Below, piece by piece: positions 27,167 through 36,958 of a stretch of 64,000 bases of DNA (position 1 is its first letter; each line of letters starts with the position of its first letter). The stretch comes from Chitinophaga arvensicola. GTDB lineage: Bacteria; Bacteroidota; Bacteroidia; Chitinophagales; Chitinophagaceae. The stretch covers positions 1-64,000 of the forward strand of contig NZ_FOJG01000002.1 of NCBI RefSeq assembly GCF_900110835.1, read 5' to 3'. The position numbers and the translations under genes were made by a program. The notes beneath the pieces were generated by a model that saw nothing but the letters and a program-made list of their open reading frames with translations, was not told the origin of the DNA and did no database searches.

Positions 27167-28568
27167 TTAGGGGTCCATGATCATATGCACAGAGTAAAGC
27201 CACTATCACAAAAAGCAGGTCTATCTGGCTGAAAAAGAAACAGATGACGACAAATGCCAGGTAGTTGCGCTGGAATGGCGTGGTTTCCGGGTTTGTTTTT
27301 GTCAGTACCAGGAAAAAGAATAACAGGGACACGCCACCAAATTCGGCGAGAATAAAGAACCACCGCATATTAAGATTCTGTCCGCCGATGCCGGCCAGGT
27401 GGTTCTGGTAATTCATTTGTCCGAAAAAGTAAGAAGGCGGAATAAAAATACTGTTGCCTGCTCCGTACCCTGATACCAGCAGGTAGGGTTCATCTCTCAG
27501 GAAATCCACGACCGGTAACTCCATATCCCTTTGCAGCGGAATTCCCATGATGATGTTATCTTTTTTCCATACTTCATTATCATACCGGTAGGCCGATCTT
27601 TCAAAAAGCGTTTTATATAAAGGATCGTTCCGGTTTTCCATGTAGTGTTTCAGAAAGTATTCTTTCGATGCAGCCACCATGAGGAATATACCCACAATGA
27701 AACCGAAGCTGCTCAATGTTTTCCATCGTACCGATTTAGGCCAGGGGAAAATAAAGAACAATACACCTGCTGCCATCATATTTACCCAGAAGGTTTGTGA
27801 GGAAGTGAGCAGTCCCATCACGAGTAAAACGAAAGCCATTTTGTACTGCCGGTCTTTTACAAACAGGGGAATAGCCAGTGATAGAAATGCGCTGAATATT
27901 TTAGGTTCAGAAAACCAGGCCTGTACACGGATACCCATGGGGCCATTGATTTCCTCTACCATATATCGCCCCTGCAATCCGAGGAACTCGCTCAGTTCCC
28001 GGCTTCGGAAGGTAAATTGAGCGGCCATCTGGATCACTGCAATCACACAGGATATACGTGCAATTTTTTTAACCGTTTCGGTGAATGCAGCAAATGACAG
28101 CTGTTCCCTGTCCTGCACAATTTTGGCGCCGATGGCAAAAAATGGCAGGTAAGTCTTGATATAGAAATAAAGTGGTTTGGTATAAAATGCGTATAGCTTT
28201 CCGCCAGGGTAGGCGAAGGGATCTTTATACAGTTGTGTGATCAGGAATACGGTTACCTGCGACAGGAAAGGCAGGAGTAATAGCAACAGGTACTCTCTCC
28301 TGATCTGTTGCCGGCCGGTGATCAGTTGATGGGTTTGTTCTACCAGGAAGAAAATGCCGATAAAAAAGGTGGCGGTAAAGGTAGGGCCGATCATGATCAT
28401 GGTGTATGCCTCTGTAGCAAAAGCATAGAGCAGGGTGTCAATAACGGATATTCTTTTCTGGTAGTACAGGCACAGTAATATAATAGTAACGATCAGTGGC
28501 ATGCCTTCCCGGAAGCATTCCACGAATATATTACTGCTTTGAAAACTACTGTATCCTATTTCGTCCAT
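27138..28568 (-). CDS. Wzy-like polysaccharide polymerase / O-antigen ligase-type membrane protein
   Basis: This 476-residue integral membrane protein has about 10-12 hydrophobic segments. A large hydrophilic loop near residues 310-390 (EYFLKHYMENRNDP... to GYGAGNSIF) lies between the last helices. That layout, and its place between glycosyltransferases and a flippase, is what a Wzy polymerase shows. Sequence identity in this family is always low, so the call rests mainly on topology and context. It would join repeat units at the periplasmic face of the inner membrane. Confidence 0.65.
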   Translation of the reverse strand: MDEIGYSSFQSSNIFVECFREGMPLIVTIILLCLYYQKRISVIDTLLYAFATEAYTMIMIGPTFTATFFIGIFFLVEQTHQLITGRQQIRREYLLLLLLPFLSQVTVFLITQLYKDPFAYPGGKLYAFYTKPLYFYIKTYLPFFAIGAKIVQDREQLSFAAFTETVKKIARISCVIAVIQMAAQFTFRSRELSEFLGLQGRYMVEEINGPMGIRVQAWFSEPKIFSAFLSLAIPLFVKDRQYKMAFVLLVMGLLTSSQTFWVNMMAAGVLFFIFPWPKSVRWKTLSSFGFIVGIFLMVAASKEYFLKHYMENRNDPLYKTLFERSAYRYDNEVWKKDNIIMGIPLQRDMELPVVDFLRDEPYLLVSGYGAGNSIFIPPSYFFGQMNYQNHLAGIGGQNLNMRWFFILAEFGGVSLLFFFLVLTKTNPETTPFQRNYLAFVVICFFFSQIDLLFVIVALLCAYDHGPLNESVYEQSA

Positions 28569-28584
28569 ATTCTTTTTTTATTAC

Positions 28585-29490
28585 TCAGGAAATACGTTTG
28601 TATAGGTTGTATAACAAGGCATTGTTTTTTATGATCTTTTTAAAACGGATGTACATTCCACCGGCGCCGTATAATGTATTTGCGGAATACCGGTCTGCGG
28701 CCTCGTCTACACGGATATTGGCCGGATGCCGGATGCTGCTGACGGTGCCGTACTGTATTTTTTTAAACCATCGCGGCGTGGAATGCGTGTGTGTAGCCGC
28801 TTCGCCAAAACCGATATTTCTGATCAGGCTAACGTTAGGCGTGATCACCTTACCCTGTTTGAACCATATACTCATAAACCACTGGATGTCCCAGGTATCT
28901 GTCTGCCCTTTATAGATGGACTGTAATTCTGAGCGGAGGAAGGTATTGAGGCCATCCCGGGAGAGGTTTTCATAGCGGCGCAATGAAAAGTCATAATGTT
29001 TCCAGGCCCGTCGCCAGCTGGCCCATCCCCATACATGTGCATAGCGGGAGAAATAATAGGAGCCTTCGCCACGTGTGATACCGCCCTGGTAGTTACTCCC
29101 GTTGATATGCATGACATCGTCGTTAAACCGGTACCTGGCCAGCAACGTGGTGCAAAAAGGAAAGAAGCTGTGATCCGGCACGCAATCGTCTTCCAGGATA
29201 ATCCCTTCTGTTACCTGGCTGAAAAACCAGTCGATCGCAGAACTGACGGCCTTTCCGCAGCCGAGGTTCCTGGACCTGAACAGGGTTTGTACACTACATG
29301 ACCAGTCTATCTGATCCATCACCGCTTTCCTGGTTGCCTCGCACAGGGCCGCTTCACCGGGTTTATCTTCCCGTGGTCCGTCTGCTGCGATAAACAGCTG
29401 CTCCGGCTGTTGACGCCTGATCTGTTCAAACACCGCGAGCGATTGCTCCGGCCGGTTGAATATCAGGAATAAAACAGGTGTACGTAACAT
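28585..29490 (-). CDS. Glycosyltransferase, GT-A fold (GNT-I/HlpA-like)
   Basis: This 301-residue protein starts RTPVLFLIFNRPEQSLAVFEQIR, the nucleotide-sugar binding beginning of a GT-A fold. The metal-binding motif is IILEDDCVPDHSF near residues 98-110, followed by YAHVWGWASWRRAWKHYD. This combination is seen in the GNT-I-like 'nucleotide-diphospho-sugar transferase' group of Bacteroidota. It likely adds one sugar to the repeat unit. Its start overlaps the stop of the preceding methyltransferase by 1 nt (TAATG). Confidence 0.8.
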   Translation of the reverse strand: MLRTPVLFLIFNRPEQSLAVFEQIRRQQPEQLFIAADGPREDKPGEAALCEATRKAVMDQIDWSCSVQTLFRSRNLGCGKAVSSAIDWFFSQVTEGIILEDDCVPDHSFFPFCTTLLARYRFNDDVMHINGSNYQGGITRGEGSYYFSRYAHVWGWASWRRAWKHYDFSLRRYENLSRDGLNTFLRSELQSIYKGQTDTWDIQWFMSIWFKQGKVITPNVSLIRNIGFGEAATHTHSTPRWFKKIQYGTVSSIRHPANIRVDEAADRYSANTLYGAGGMYIRFKKIIKNNALLYNLYKRIS

Positions 29491-30137
29491 TATTTGGTTG
29501 CCTCCAATGCAACGGCGTTATTAAATCTGATTTCTTCTTCTACCAGTCTGAACATCTCATCGCTGCTGTCGTTGAAACCGCAGTTCCGGATGTTGCTGAA
29601 CCCCGCTTCGGCCAGCTGGTGGGCGAGCGACACCTTGTCCCACATGTACAGGTGCTCCTTGTTGCCCAAGGCCAGTTGTACCAGCCGTTTGAATCCACGT
29701 ACCCGCTCTTCCTTGCCCAGCAGTGTTTCTTCCATAAACACGGTGTTGGCTTTCGGATCGTTCAACGCCAGTTTATCGATATATCTCCTGGCGGCAACGG
29801 CCAGATCGGGCAGCACACAACGGAAATATCCGCCTGGTTTCAGGATATGGTGCGTATTCCGGATGGCCTGCAGGCAATCCTTGTACGACAGGTGTTCCAG
29901 CACATGCGAGCAGTAAACACCATCGCAGGAGTTTTCCGGAATACCGGGCAAGCCTTTCAGGATATCGCCATGCAATACATCGGGGTGAAAGGATACGTGC
30001 ATACCTGTTTTCAGCCATTTTCCGATCAAAGGAATCCGCTGCATCCGCAGGGTGGGCGACGCATCAAAGTTTTTCCAGCCGGCGGGTGCTGAAAATGGTC
30101 CACAGCCATATTGCACATATAGTTTACCGGTGGACAT
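29490..30137 (-). CDS. Class I SAM-dependent methyltransferase (Methyltransf_11-like)
   Basis: This 215-residue protein starts KLYVQYGCGPFSAPAGWKNFD, a variant motif I (GCG). It contains LPGIPENSCDGVYCSHVLEHL and ILKPGGYFRCVLPDL, the usual motifs II and III of small class I methyltransferases, but no FkbM signature. In exopolysaccharide loci such enzymes methylate sugars or act as decoration enzymes. It overlaps the following glycosyltransferase start by 1 nt and begins 2 nt after the preceding FkbM stop. Confidence 0.85.
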   Translation of the reverse strand: MSTGKLYVQYGCGPFSAPAGWKNFDASPTLRMQRIPLIGKWLKTGMHVSFHPDVLHGDILKGLPGIPENSCDGVYCSHVLEHLSYKDCLQAIRNTHHILKPGGYFRCVLPDLAVAARRYIDKLALNDPKANTVFMEETLLGKEERVRGFKRLVQLALGNKEHLYMWDKVSLAHQLAEAGFSNIRNCGFNDSSDEMFRLVEEEIRFNNAVALEATK

Positions 30138-30139
30138 AT

Positions 30140-30832
30140 CTAGTCATTCATTTTTTTAAAGAAGTAAGTGTAATAGGTTTTGGCAAACAGGCTATAGCCT
30201 ACCTGCTCCATAAACTGGCATAACTCGCTGTTATGGATCTGGGTAAGCCCCAGAGGTTGTGATTCGGCCAGCACATAAGCCGGACGGTATTTTTTCCAGT
30301 TATTGGAGCGCAGCACTTCCATATCAAGACCTTCCGCATCTACGGTAAGGAAATCGATATGTACATCGCCTGCCAGGTACTGATCCAGTATATCCGCCAG
30401 TGGCCAGGTCTCTATCTTTTTTTCACGGATTACCCGGTATTGAGGCGCCTGCGTATATTCTTTTACCTTTTCGGGAGAGAAGGTATTGAGCGCCGGTTCA
30501 TTGAAAATAAAATAGGTGAGTTGTTGCTTCGCCGCCGAAACCCCCATTTCCAGGTTGATGTCTTTGGGCCGGTGCCTTTTGAACAACGTCATGGACCCCG
30601 GCATAGGATCTATGTTGATGCCTCTCCACTGCCGTTTATACAACAGGTAGGTGTTTGACACACGGAATGGGTGATGTGCGCCGACATCTACATAAACTCC
30701 CTTTCTTTTTTTATCAAATATCCGTCTTAGAATAAGATCCTCTCCCTCGGAGCTGTAAGCCCGCACGCCGTAACTAAGGCGGGGAAACAAGGTGGTGACC
30801 ACTTTAGCCGCCATATTTCTCCATCTTCTCAT
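30140..30832 (-). CDS. FkbM-family methyltransferase
   Basis: This 230-residue protein has SSEGEDLILRRIF and GVYVDVGAHHPFRVSNTY as motif I, INIDPMPGSMTLFKRHRP, and the acidic signature IDFLTVDAEGLDMEVLRSNNW. This form (VDVGAHHP...NTY) is a distinct FkbM subgroup from the three others in the locus. It sits 3 nt after the flippase stop and 2 nt before the next methyltransferase. Confidence 0.85.
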   Translation of the reverse strand: MRRWRNMAAKVVTTLFPRLSYGVRAYSSEGEDLILRRIFDKKRKGVYVDVGAHHPFRVSNTYLLYKRQWRGINIDPMPGSMTLFKRHRPKDINLEMGVSAAKQQLTYFIFNEPALNTFSPEKVKEYTQAPQYRVIREKKIETWPLADILDQYLAGDVHIDFLTVDAEGLDMEVLRSNNWKKYRPAYVLAESQPLGLTQIHNSELCQFMEQVGYSLFAKTYYTYFFKKMND

Positions 30833-30835
30833 GCG

Positions 30836-32176
30836 CTATGTTGTTTTTTGATGAATGGTTAGCATTTTACCTGCGAAAATTTTTAAACTGCTATGAACCT
30901 GGCGTACATCTGACAGCATCAGTCCAGGATGAAACATTTTTTTTGATAGCAGGAAGCCCTGCTGACTTTTATCGGATAACAGCAGTGTGCCATATACTGC
31001 ACTATATGATATAACAGTAGCGATAGCTGCACCCACGCCACCATAGCGGGGGATCAGCACTATGTTTACTCCCACATTTACCAGTAAGCCTGCTGCGTTA
31101 CCATATAAATAGCTTTTGTATTTTCCTTCTACAAACAGGTATTGCACAAAGGCAATACACAGGAATACAGGGGCGCTGGCCCAGATATGGATCATCAGGA
31201 TCAGCGGTGCATCCACATAACCAGGGCCGTACAGGAAAGGGATGATCACGGACGCGGTAAATGTTACAAACACACCGATGGCTATGCTCAGCCAGAAGGA
31301 AAGACGTAACCACTTTTCCAGCGTCAGCAGGTATGCTTCCCGGTCACTGTTTTTCTTTTGTATAAGCGTAGGTAAAATGGCCACAGCTACCACCGTAGGT
31401 ACCGCATACCATAATTCGGAAATCCTGGCGGCGCCTACATATTCGCCCAGCTCTGCGGGACTTCCCATCAGGTCCAGCAGCAGGAGATCCACTTTCATAA
31501 ATAATACGACCAGCAGGTTGGAAAGAATCAACGGCCAGCTTTGCAGGAGCAGCGATTGTGCCAGGGACAGATCTATCCGTGAAGAAATACCGGACGAATA
31601 TTGATAGCCATATACCGTTAGCACGATGAGGTAGGTGATCACCAGTTCAATAACAGACGCCCACAGGAAAGCAGGCATACCGGCATTAAAGTAAATGAGC
31701 ATTAGTTTTACCAGGCAAAAAATAATAAAGACCGTTACCTTGGGAATGATGACCTTCTTCACACTGTTGCGCGCCTGGTAGAAATAATCCAGTACATCGA
31801 ACGACTGCAATATGATGATCAGTGAGGTGAAAACGGTACAATACAGGTATAACGGCTGGTTTTTCCGGGTAATGAATACAAAGCCGATGCTGATCAGCAT
31901 ACAGGCGATGCCGGCGAGTATCCTCATGAAAATAATGGTGGCCACAATGCTGCTTTGTTGTTCCTCATGATCAATCAGTTCTTTCACCGCCAGCCGCTCC
32001 ATACCCAGTGTGGCCATATTGCCGATGATGGCAGTAAGCGCCAGCGCATAGTTCCAGATCCCGAATGCTTCAGGACCCAGATGCCGGGCAATCAGTGCCA
32101 ATATAATGATACCGGGAAAAAGCTTGCTCAGTTTATCTACCAGTAACCAACCGCTATTTTCAAATAGTTTATGCAA
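30836..32176 (-). CDS. Oligosaccharide flippase (Wzx-like, MOP superfamily)
   Basis: This 446-residue membrane protein has about 12 transmembrane helices. It starts NSGWLLVDKLSKLFPGIIILALIARHLGPEAFGIWNYALA, the recognisable beginning of RfbX/Wzx flippases, and has GGVGAAIATVISYS near the C-terminus. It would move the undecaprenyl-linked repeat unit to the periplasmic side before polymerisation. It overlaps the 3' end of the tyrosine-kinase gene by 8 nt. Confidence 0.9.
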   Translation of the reverse strand: MHKLFENSGWLLVDKLSKLFPGIIILALIARHLGPEAFGIWNYALALTAIIGNMATLGMERLAVKELIDHEEQQSSIVATIIFMRILAGIACMLISIGFVFITRKNQPLYLYCTVFTSLIIILQSFDVLDYFYQARNSVKKVIIPKVTVFIIFCLVKLMLIYFNAGMPAFLWASVIELVITYLIVLTVYGYQYSSGISSRIDLSLAQSLLLQSWPLILSNLLVVLFMKVDLLLLDLMGSPAELGEYVGAARISELWYAVPTVVAVAILPTLIQKKNSDREAYLLTLEKWLRLSFWLSIAIGVFVTFTASVIIPFLYGPGYVDAPLILMIHIWASAPVFLCIAFVQYLFVEGKYKSYLYGNAAGLLVNVGVNIVLIPRYGGVGAAIATVISYSAVYGTLLLSDKSQQGFLLSKKMFHPGLMLSDVRQVHSSLKIFAGKMLTIHQKTT

Positions 32177-34544
32177 TTCTTTGTTTTATTTTTTTTGCCA
32201 GCGACGACCAGGTTCTCTGCTGTTCTTTGGTGGCGGAATAAGAATAATGATCATAATAGTAATATGGATAGAAAGTATCCTGTGCAATGCCATTGAATAT
32301 GATCGCCGTTTTCCGGAAGAAACCCCGCCGGATGCTGTCTGCCACCATCATCAGTTTGGATTTTGGCGTGAAGTTGTAGCGTACCACAAACAAGGCACAA
32401 TCCACATGCGGTGCGATGCTGCGGGCATCAGACACAATACCCACGGGCGACATATCGATCACGACATAATCAAATAAGTCTTTCAGCTGCTCCAGGAGTT
32501 CTGCCATCCGTTGTCCTTCTATAAGTTCAATGGGATTAGGTGGAATAGGTCCGGAGGAAACCAGGAACAGGTCGTCATTGCCAGGCACCTTTTTGATGAT
32601 TTCTTCGATAGATTTATTACCTATGATATAATTGGTGACGCCGTTGTTATGGTCCAGCCCCAGGAACTGCGAGAGCTTTGGTTTTCTGAGATCCAGTTCT
32701 ACCAGTACTACCTTTTTATTACCTACGGTCAGGGAATTTCCCAGGTGGGCCGACAAAAATGTTTTGCCTTCGCCGGACATACTGGAGGTGATGAGAATGG
32801 TAGGGGTGCCGGTTTGCCCGGTGAGCAGGAACTTCAGGTTGGTGCGCATACTGAATATCTGTTCTACGAGCACCGACCGGGTATGCAGGGAAAGGTCTTT
32901 CACATTGGTATCCTGCTGATAAATTTCTGCAATCACCGGGAGGTCAGATGCCTGCTCTATTTCTTTTTTACTGAGTACCCGTTGGTTGAGGAAATATTTC
33001 AGGTAGATGTAAATGCTTGTCAGCACCAGTGCTCCGGCAATAAAACCAATAAATACCATTGATTTTTTAGGAGCAATGGGGGAGTCCGGGACATAGGCCG
33101 GCGCAATGATTTTATTGTCTGTTACATTGCTGGCATTGGTTACGGCGGCTTCTTCTTTCTTTTTCAGGAGGAAGAGATACAGGTTCTCCTTTACTCCCTG
33201 TTGTCTTTTAATATTGATGTATTCCCGGGCAGAGGTAGGAATGGTCGCTATTTTTCTTTGTATCTGGTTCACTTTTTCCTGTGTCGCTTTCTGTACAACG
33301 CCTGCGTTTCTCCGGTACCCGGCAATATAGTTCATGATGGTATTGCGCGTATCTGTGATCTGCGATTCTACATTCTGCAGGATCTCACTGCTTGGTTTCA
33401 GGGTAAGGGAGAGCCGTTTTTTCTCTTTCAGTGCTTCCTCATAACGGTTGATCATCGACGTGAGTGTCTGATCCACGTTGCCAACAGGGGCAAAGGGATA
33501 ACCGCTGGAAGGATTGTTCACGTAGTCTTCTACCTGGTCAAATACCGTCAGTTGCAGGTTCGCTTCATTAAGCCGGATATCGGCCTCTTTTACCTGTTCC
33601 AGCGCCAGTTTAGAGCCTGCATCAATATCCGTGATGCCACGTTGGATCTTGAAATTTTCCTCCTGTTTTTCCAGCAGTCCGAGTTCTTCTTTTAACGAAT
33701 CAATGCGGACTGTCAGGAAATGAACGGCTTTAAAAGAAACTTTATTTTTATCGTCTAATGTGTAGTCGTTGTAAGTATCCAGCAGTGCATTCAGGAAATT
33801 GGCGCTTCTTTCTGCAACGGGATCTTTGTAGGTAATAAATACAACGGTGGCGTCCCTGTTCACCAGGGCAGTACCTATTTCGTCAATTTTGTCGTACGCC
33901 AGTTCCATGACCGAGTCTATGCGGATACGGTAAGTGGCGCCGGTTTCAAGGGCTTCGGGGGAAACGTAATTGATCATGAACTGGTCTTTGGCCAGTGTAA
34001 ATGTTTCTCCTGGTTTTACGGTAAAAGACTTACCGTCGTCATCGGATTTGCTGATCTGTTTTACCTGGAGCAGTCCTTTTTCCGGGGTTACATCCAGCAG
34101 GTAGTTACCAACTGCGGCGCTGTCGCCCAGTACCCTGATAGTTAAAGGGGGGTGGGTGTAAATTTCTTCTTTGCTTACGGCGCCTTTCCGGTAGTAGCGG
34201 AGATGGAAGTTATTTCTCAGAATAGCTTTTTCCACCAGGATAGGGGATTTCAGCAATTCCATTTCGTTTTCTATGTTTTTGCTGCTGTTAAACAGGGAGA
34301 GGGATTTGAGTGCATCCGCTTCTTCACCGCCGCCTTTTTTCTCGTCTTTCAGGTAGAGTTTGGCGCCCGACATATAGATCGGTTGTTTGTATTTCATGTA
34401 CAGCATAGCCCCGGTTACAGCCGCCATCACCACGATGAGATAGAGGGGCCAGTGGAATACAAGCTTCTGAAACAGGTCATTCAGGTCGATGACAGTGTTT
34501 TTGTTGTTGGTTGTTTTATGCTGAGTCATAGCGTTACGGATCAT
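32169..34544 (-). CDS. Wzc-like polysaccharide co-polymerase with tyrosine autokinase domain
   Basis: This 791-residue protein has an N-terminal Wzz domain, with transmembrane helix 1 near residues 34-52, and a long periplasmic coiled-coil region to about residue 490. A second transmembrane helix lies near 495-515, followed by a cytoplasmic BY-kinase. Walker A is SSMSGEGKT with K594, Walker A' lies in VVLVELDLRKPKL, and Walker B is YVVIDMSPVG. The C-terminus has a tyrosine cluster of seven Tyr between residues 759 and 769, the autophosphorylation tail. It controls chain length and export by cycling phosphorylation. No separate phosphatase gene is seen in the window. Confidence 0.95.
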   Translation of the reverse strand: MIRNAMTQHKTTNNKNTVIDLNDLFQKLVFHWPLYLIVVMAAVTGAMLYMKYKQPIYMSGAKLYLKDEKKGGGEEADALKSLSLFNSSKNIENEMELLKSPILVEKAILRNNFHLRYYRKGAVSKEEIYTHPPLTIRVLGDSAAVGNYLLDVTPEKGLLQVKQISKSDDDGKSFTVKPGETFTLAKDQFMINYVSPEALETGATYRIRIDSVMELAYDKIDEIGTALVNRDATVVFITYKDPVAERSANFLNALLDTYNDYTLDDKNKVSFKAVHFLTVRIDSLKEELGLLEKQEENFKIQRGITDIDAGSKLALEQVKEADIRLNEANLQLTVFDQVEDYVNNPSSGYPFAPVGNVDQTLTSMINRYEEALKEKKRLSLTLKPSSEILQNVESQITDTRNTIMNYIAGYRRNAGVVQKATQEKVNQIQRKIATIPTSAREYINIKRQQGVKENLYLFLLKKKEEAAVTNASNVTDNKIIAPAYVPDSPIAPKKSMVFIGFIAGALVLTSIYIYLKYFLNQRVLSKKEIEQASDLPVIAEIYQQDTNVKDLSLHTRSVLVEQIFSMRTNLKFLLTGQTGTPTILITSSMSGEGKTFLSAHLGNSLTVGNKKVVLVELDLRKPKLSQFLGLDHNNGVTNYIIGNKSIEEIIKKVPGNDDLFLVSSGPIPPNPIELIEGQRMAELLEQLKDLFDYVVIDMSPVGIVSDARSIAPHVDCALFVVRYNFTPKSKLMMVADSIRRGFFRKTAIIFNGIAQDTFYPYYYYDHYSYSATKEQQRTWSSLAKKIKQRIA

Positions 34545-35302
34545 TTGTTTAAAATGACAATGGTAGTAATGAGCGAAATCACGCCGATGATAGCCGGTAA
34601 AAATTGGATCGTTTTCGAAGTGGCGAACTTTTTGTCTGGTCCGGGCTTTACATAGATTACGTCGTTGTTGCTGAGATAGTAGTAGGGAGAGGATAACGTT
34701 TTACTATCGTTCAGATTAACGGAAGCATATGTTTTTATACCGTCCACTTCCCGGATGATCATGATATCATCCCTTTTGGCAGTTACGTTCAGGTCGCCCG
34801 CCATACTGAGTGCATCCAGGATAGAGGCTCTTTCTGCGCCTATACGGAACGATCCGGGCCTGGCCACATCCCCCAGCACAGAGATCCTGAAATTGACCAG
34901 CCGCGTGGATACATAGGCATTGCGGATGGTTTTATCCAGCTCTGTGGCAATAAGGTCATTGATCTGCCCTGTTGTTCTCCCTTTTACATTTATTTTACCG
35001 ATAACCGGCAGGGAGATGTAACCCGTGCTGTCTACCAGGTAACCCGGTTCCATACCGGTGGCGCCGGTAGCAGCAGCGTTCACCTGCGCAGGGCTGAAGA
35101 TCTGTGACACCTCTTTATCCATGGTGGTAATGGTGACCTGCAGAATGTCGCCTGGCTGTATTTTAAGTTGCTGCAGCCTGCCCAGGGAATCAGCTCCCCT
35201 GACAGCGGCGATGTCGTTAAAATAGGTCAGCTTGCGCGTGTTGGCGCAACTGGTAAATAGCAACAATACCATCATAAATGGTAAAATAGATTTGAATCCC
35301 AT
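34541..35302 (-). CDS. Wza-like polysaccharide export lipoprotein
   Basis: This 253-residue protein has a lipoprotein signal ending LLFTSC, so the lipidated Cys is C19. A Poly_export domain follows (LKIQPGDILQVTITTMDKEV ... GYISLPVIGKINVKGRT), then an SLBB-like part (VSTRLVNFRISVLGDVARPGSF). A C-terminal hydrophobic helix is FLPAIIGVISLITTIVILNK. It forms the outer-membrane channel that works with the Wzc-like kinase, whose gene overlaps by 4 nt (ATGA). The Bacteroidota form is shorter than enterobacterial Wza, as here. Confidence 0.93.
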   Translation of the reverse strand: MGFKSILPFMMVLLLFTSCANTRKLTYFNDIAAVRGADSLGRLQQLKIQPGDILQVTITTMDKEVSQIFSPAQVNAAATGATGMEPGYLVDSTGYISLPVIGKINVKGRTTGQINDLIATELDKTIRNAYVSTRLVNFRISVLGDVARPGSFRIGAERASILDALSMAGDLNVTAKRDDIMIIREVDGIKTYASVNLNDSKTLSSPYYYLSNNDVIYVKPGPDKKFATSKTIQFLPAIIGVISLITTIVILNK

Positions 35303-35440
35303 ACTTAATAATTGTCAATCGGGTATGACGTGAAAAAGCAATACTTCCGGGGTAGCATAGTGGCGTCAACCAATTGCTACGAAAATTTTCGGTATCTGAA
35401 AAAAGAACAAGACGTTTGCTGTTTGGGTGATCATGCGTTG

Positions 35441-36661
35441 TTATGTTGTCACATTCACTGTGGCGATGCTGGTGCGCCTTTTATAACGTTTATAAAACCA
35501 GTCCCTGATTTTTTCCTGCGCCGGCAATTCGAAATAGTAATAAGTAAGTAAACTCAGCGGCAGCAACAGTGCAAAGAACAGCATCATTGTATATGGCGAT
35601 CTTAATACGTACCGGCTGATGTGGAACGTATCAACCGTCAATACAAAAATGATCTGTAACGGAAAGTGAATCAGGTAAATGGCGTAACTGCAGTTACCCA
35701 GCAAGGCCCATTTTTTAGAAATCAGGTCGCGCTTTGTTTCCCAGAGCGCCAGCGAAAGAATCGTACAGGGAGACACGGTACTACGGAAAAAGAAATTACG
35801 TATTTGTCCGAATGTAACAGTAATAAACTCTTCATTTTTTCCAGGCAGCCATTGGTGGACTATCTGGGTCCACAGCCCCTGTATATAGGAAAAATGGTAT
35901 TCCGCCAGTATCATGGCCCACAACAGTATCGTAATAGTAGTAAGTGCAGGAAGGTATTTCCTGATCCTGTTTTCTTTTGTCATCCATACGTACAGGTAGT
36001 ATACCAAGGCGCCCAGGAAAAAAGAGTACATCCCTTTGCCGATGAGCAGGGTAAACGACTGGAGAAATACGCCTGCGGGGATCATCAGAAATAGCAGCCA
36101 TTTCTTTCGCTGCAGCTTCAGATAGCAGATAATAAAGAACAGAAAATAGAGAAATACTTCTACAGAGATAGACCAGGAAGGACCGTTGAATGAAGCACCC
36201 TTTTCCAGTCCCCAGTTTTGCATGAGGAATACATTGAGTATAAAATGATATGCATCATTATACTGTATAATAAAGGTATGTCCCACATTCTTTACCATCA
36301 TCCATTGCAGCATGGTCACGATCAGCAGGGTGACGAAATGGATGGGGTACAGCCGGCTTAGCCGGTAGGTGAAAAATTGCCGGAATTTCATTTTTCCGGA
36401 AGCCACCCTTTCTGAATATAACCAGAAGAAAATAAAGCCTGACAACAGGAAGAAGATATCAACCGCTACCATACCATCATTATAAAAAACGGCCAGGTAA
36501 TGATAGAAAGGCAATGCTGTTTTATCATATTGGCCCAATACAAAAACATCGTTGGCATAATAAAACAGTTGCCAATGATATAGTACAACAATTATAGAGG
36601 CAATTCCACGGAATGCATCAAAAGTGTAGAAGTGTTTAGCAGGATCTTGGTTCGGATACAT
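35441..36661 (-). CDS. Acyltransferase family 3 membrane protein
   Basis: This 406-residue protein has about 10-11 transmembrane helices. It starts FYTFDAFRGIASIIVVLYHWQLF, the acyltransferase-3 N-terminus with the conserved His after the first helix (LYHW), and later has FNGPSWSISVEVFLYFLFF. Such proteins O-acetylate extracellular polysaccharide. It is the first gene of the minus-strand exopolysaccharide region. A 138-nt gap separates it from the Wza-like gene, so it may or may not be in the same transcript. The 297 nt upstream (36662-36958), shared with the divergent mqo, contain no gene and no promoter I can assign. Confidence 0.88.
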   Translation of the reverse strand: MYPNQDPAKHFYTFDAFRGIASIIVVLYHWQLFYYANDVFVLGQYDKTALPFYHYLAVFYNDGMVAVDIFFLLSGFIFFWLYSERVASGKMKFRQFFTYRLSRLYPIHFVTLLIVTMLQWMMVKNVGHTFIIQYNDAYHFILNVFLMQNWGLEKGASFNGPSWSISVEVFLYFLFFIICYLKLQRKKWLLFLMIPAGVFLQSFTLLIGKGMYSFFLGALVYYLYVWMTKENRIRKYLPALTTITILLWAMILAEYHFSYIQGLWTQIVHQWLPGKNEEFITVTFGQIRNFFFRSTVSPCTILSLALWETKRDLISKKWALLGNCSYAIYLIHFPLQIIFVLTVDTFHISRYVLRSPYTMMLFFALLLPLSLLTYYYFELPAQEKIRDWFYKRYKRRTSIATVNVTT

Positions 36662-36958
36662 CAGGCTTTTATACGATAAATGAGATCAACGGTTGAGGTT
36701 TTTATGTTTCTTTGCGGGAGAAAATTAATTATAATAACGATTCCTACCAGAGTGAGAATGCAAAGTGCTAAAATGAATTACAATTCTCAATATGAACAAA
36801 ATGAACGGCGTTGAGTTGGCTTGAGAAACCAGTATGATACCAGTAAAAAAAATGTTATGGATGAAAGTGCTTATATTAGTAGTTCTTCATAATTAAAGAG
36901 CCCGGTTGTTTAACAAATTGGCCGCAATTATTGTATTTAGTTATCATACAGGATACAT

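Noticed and set aside
36662..36958. A JUMPstart-like or antiterminator signal for the long exopolysaccharide operon
   Set aside because: No conserved element could be recognised, and no NusG-like antiterminator gene is in the window.
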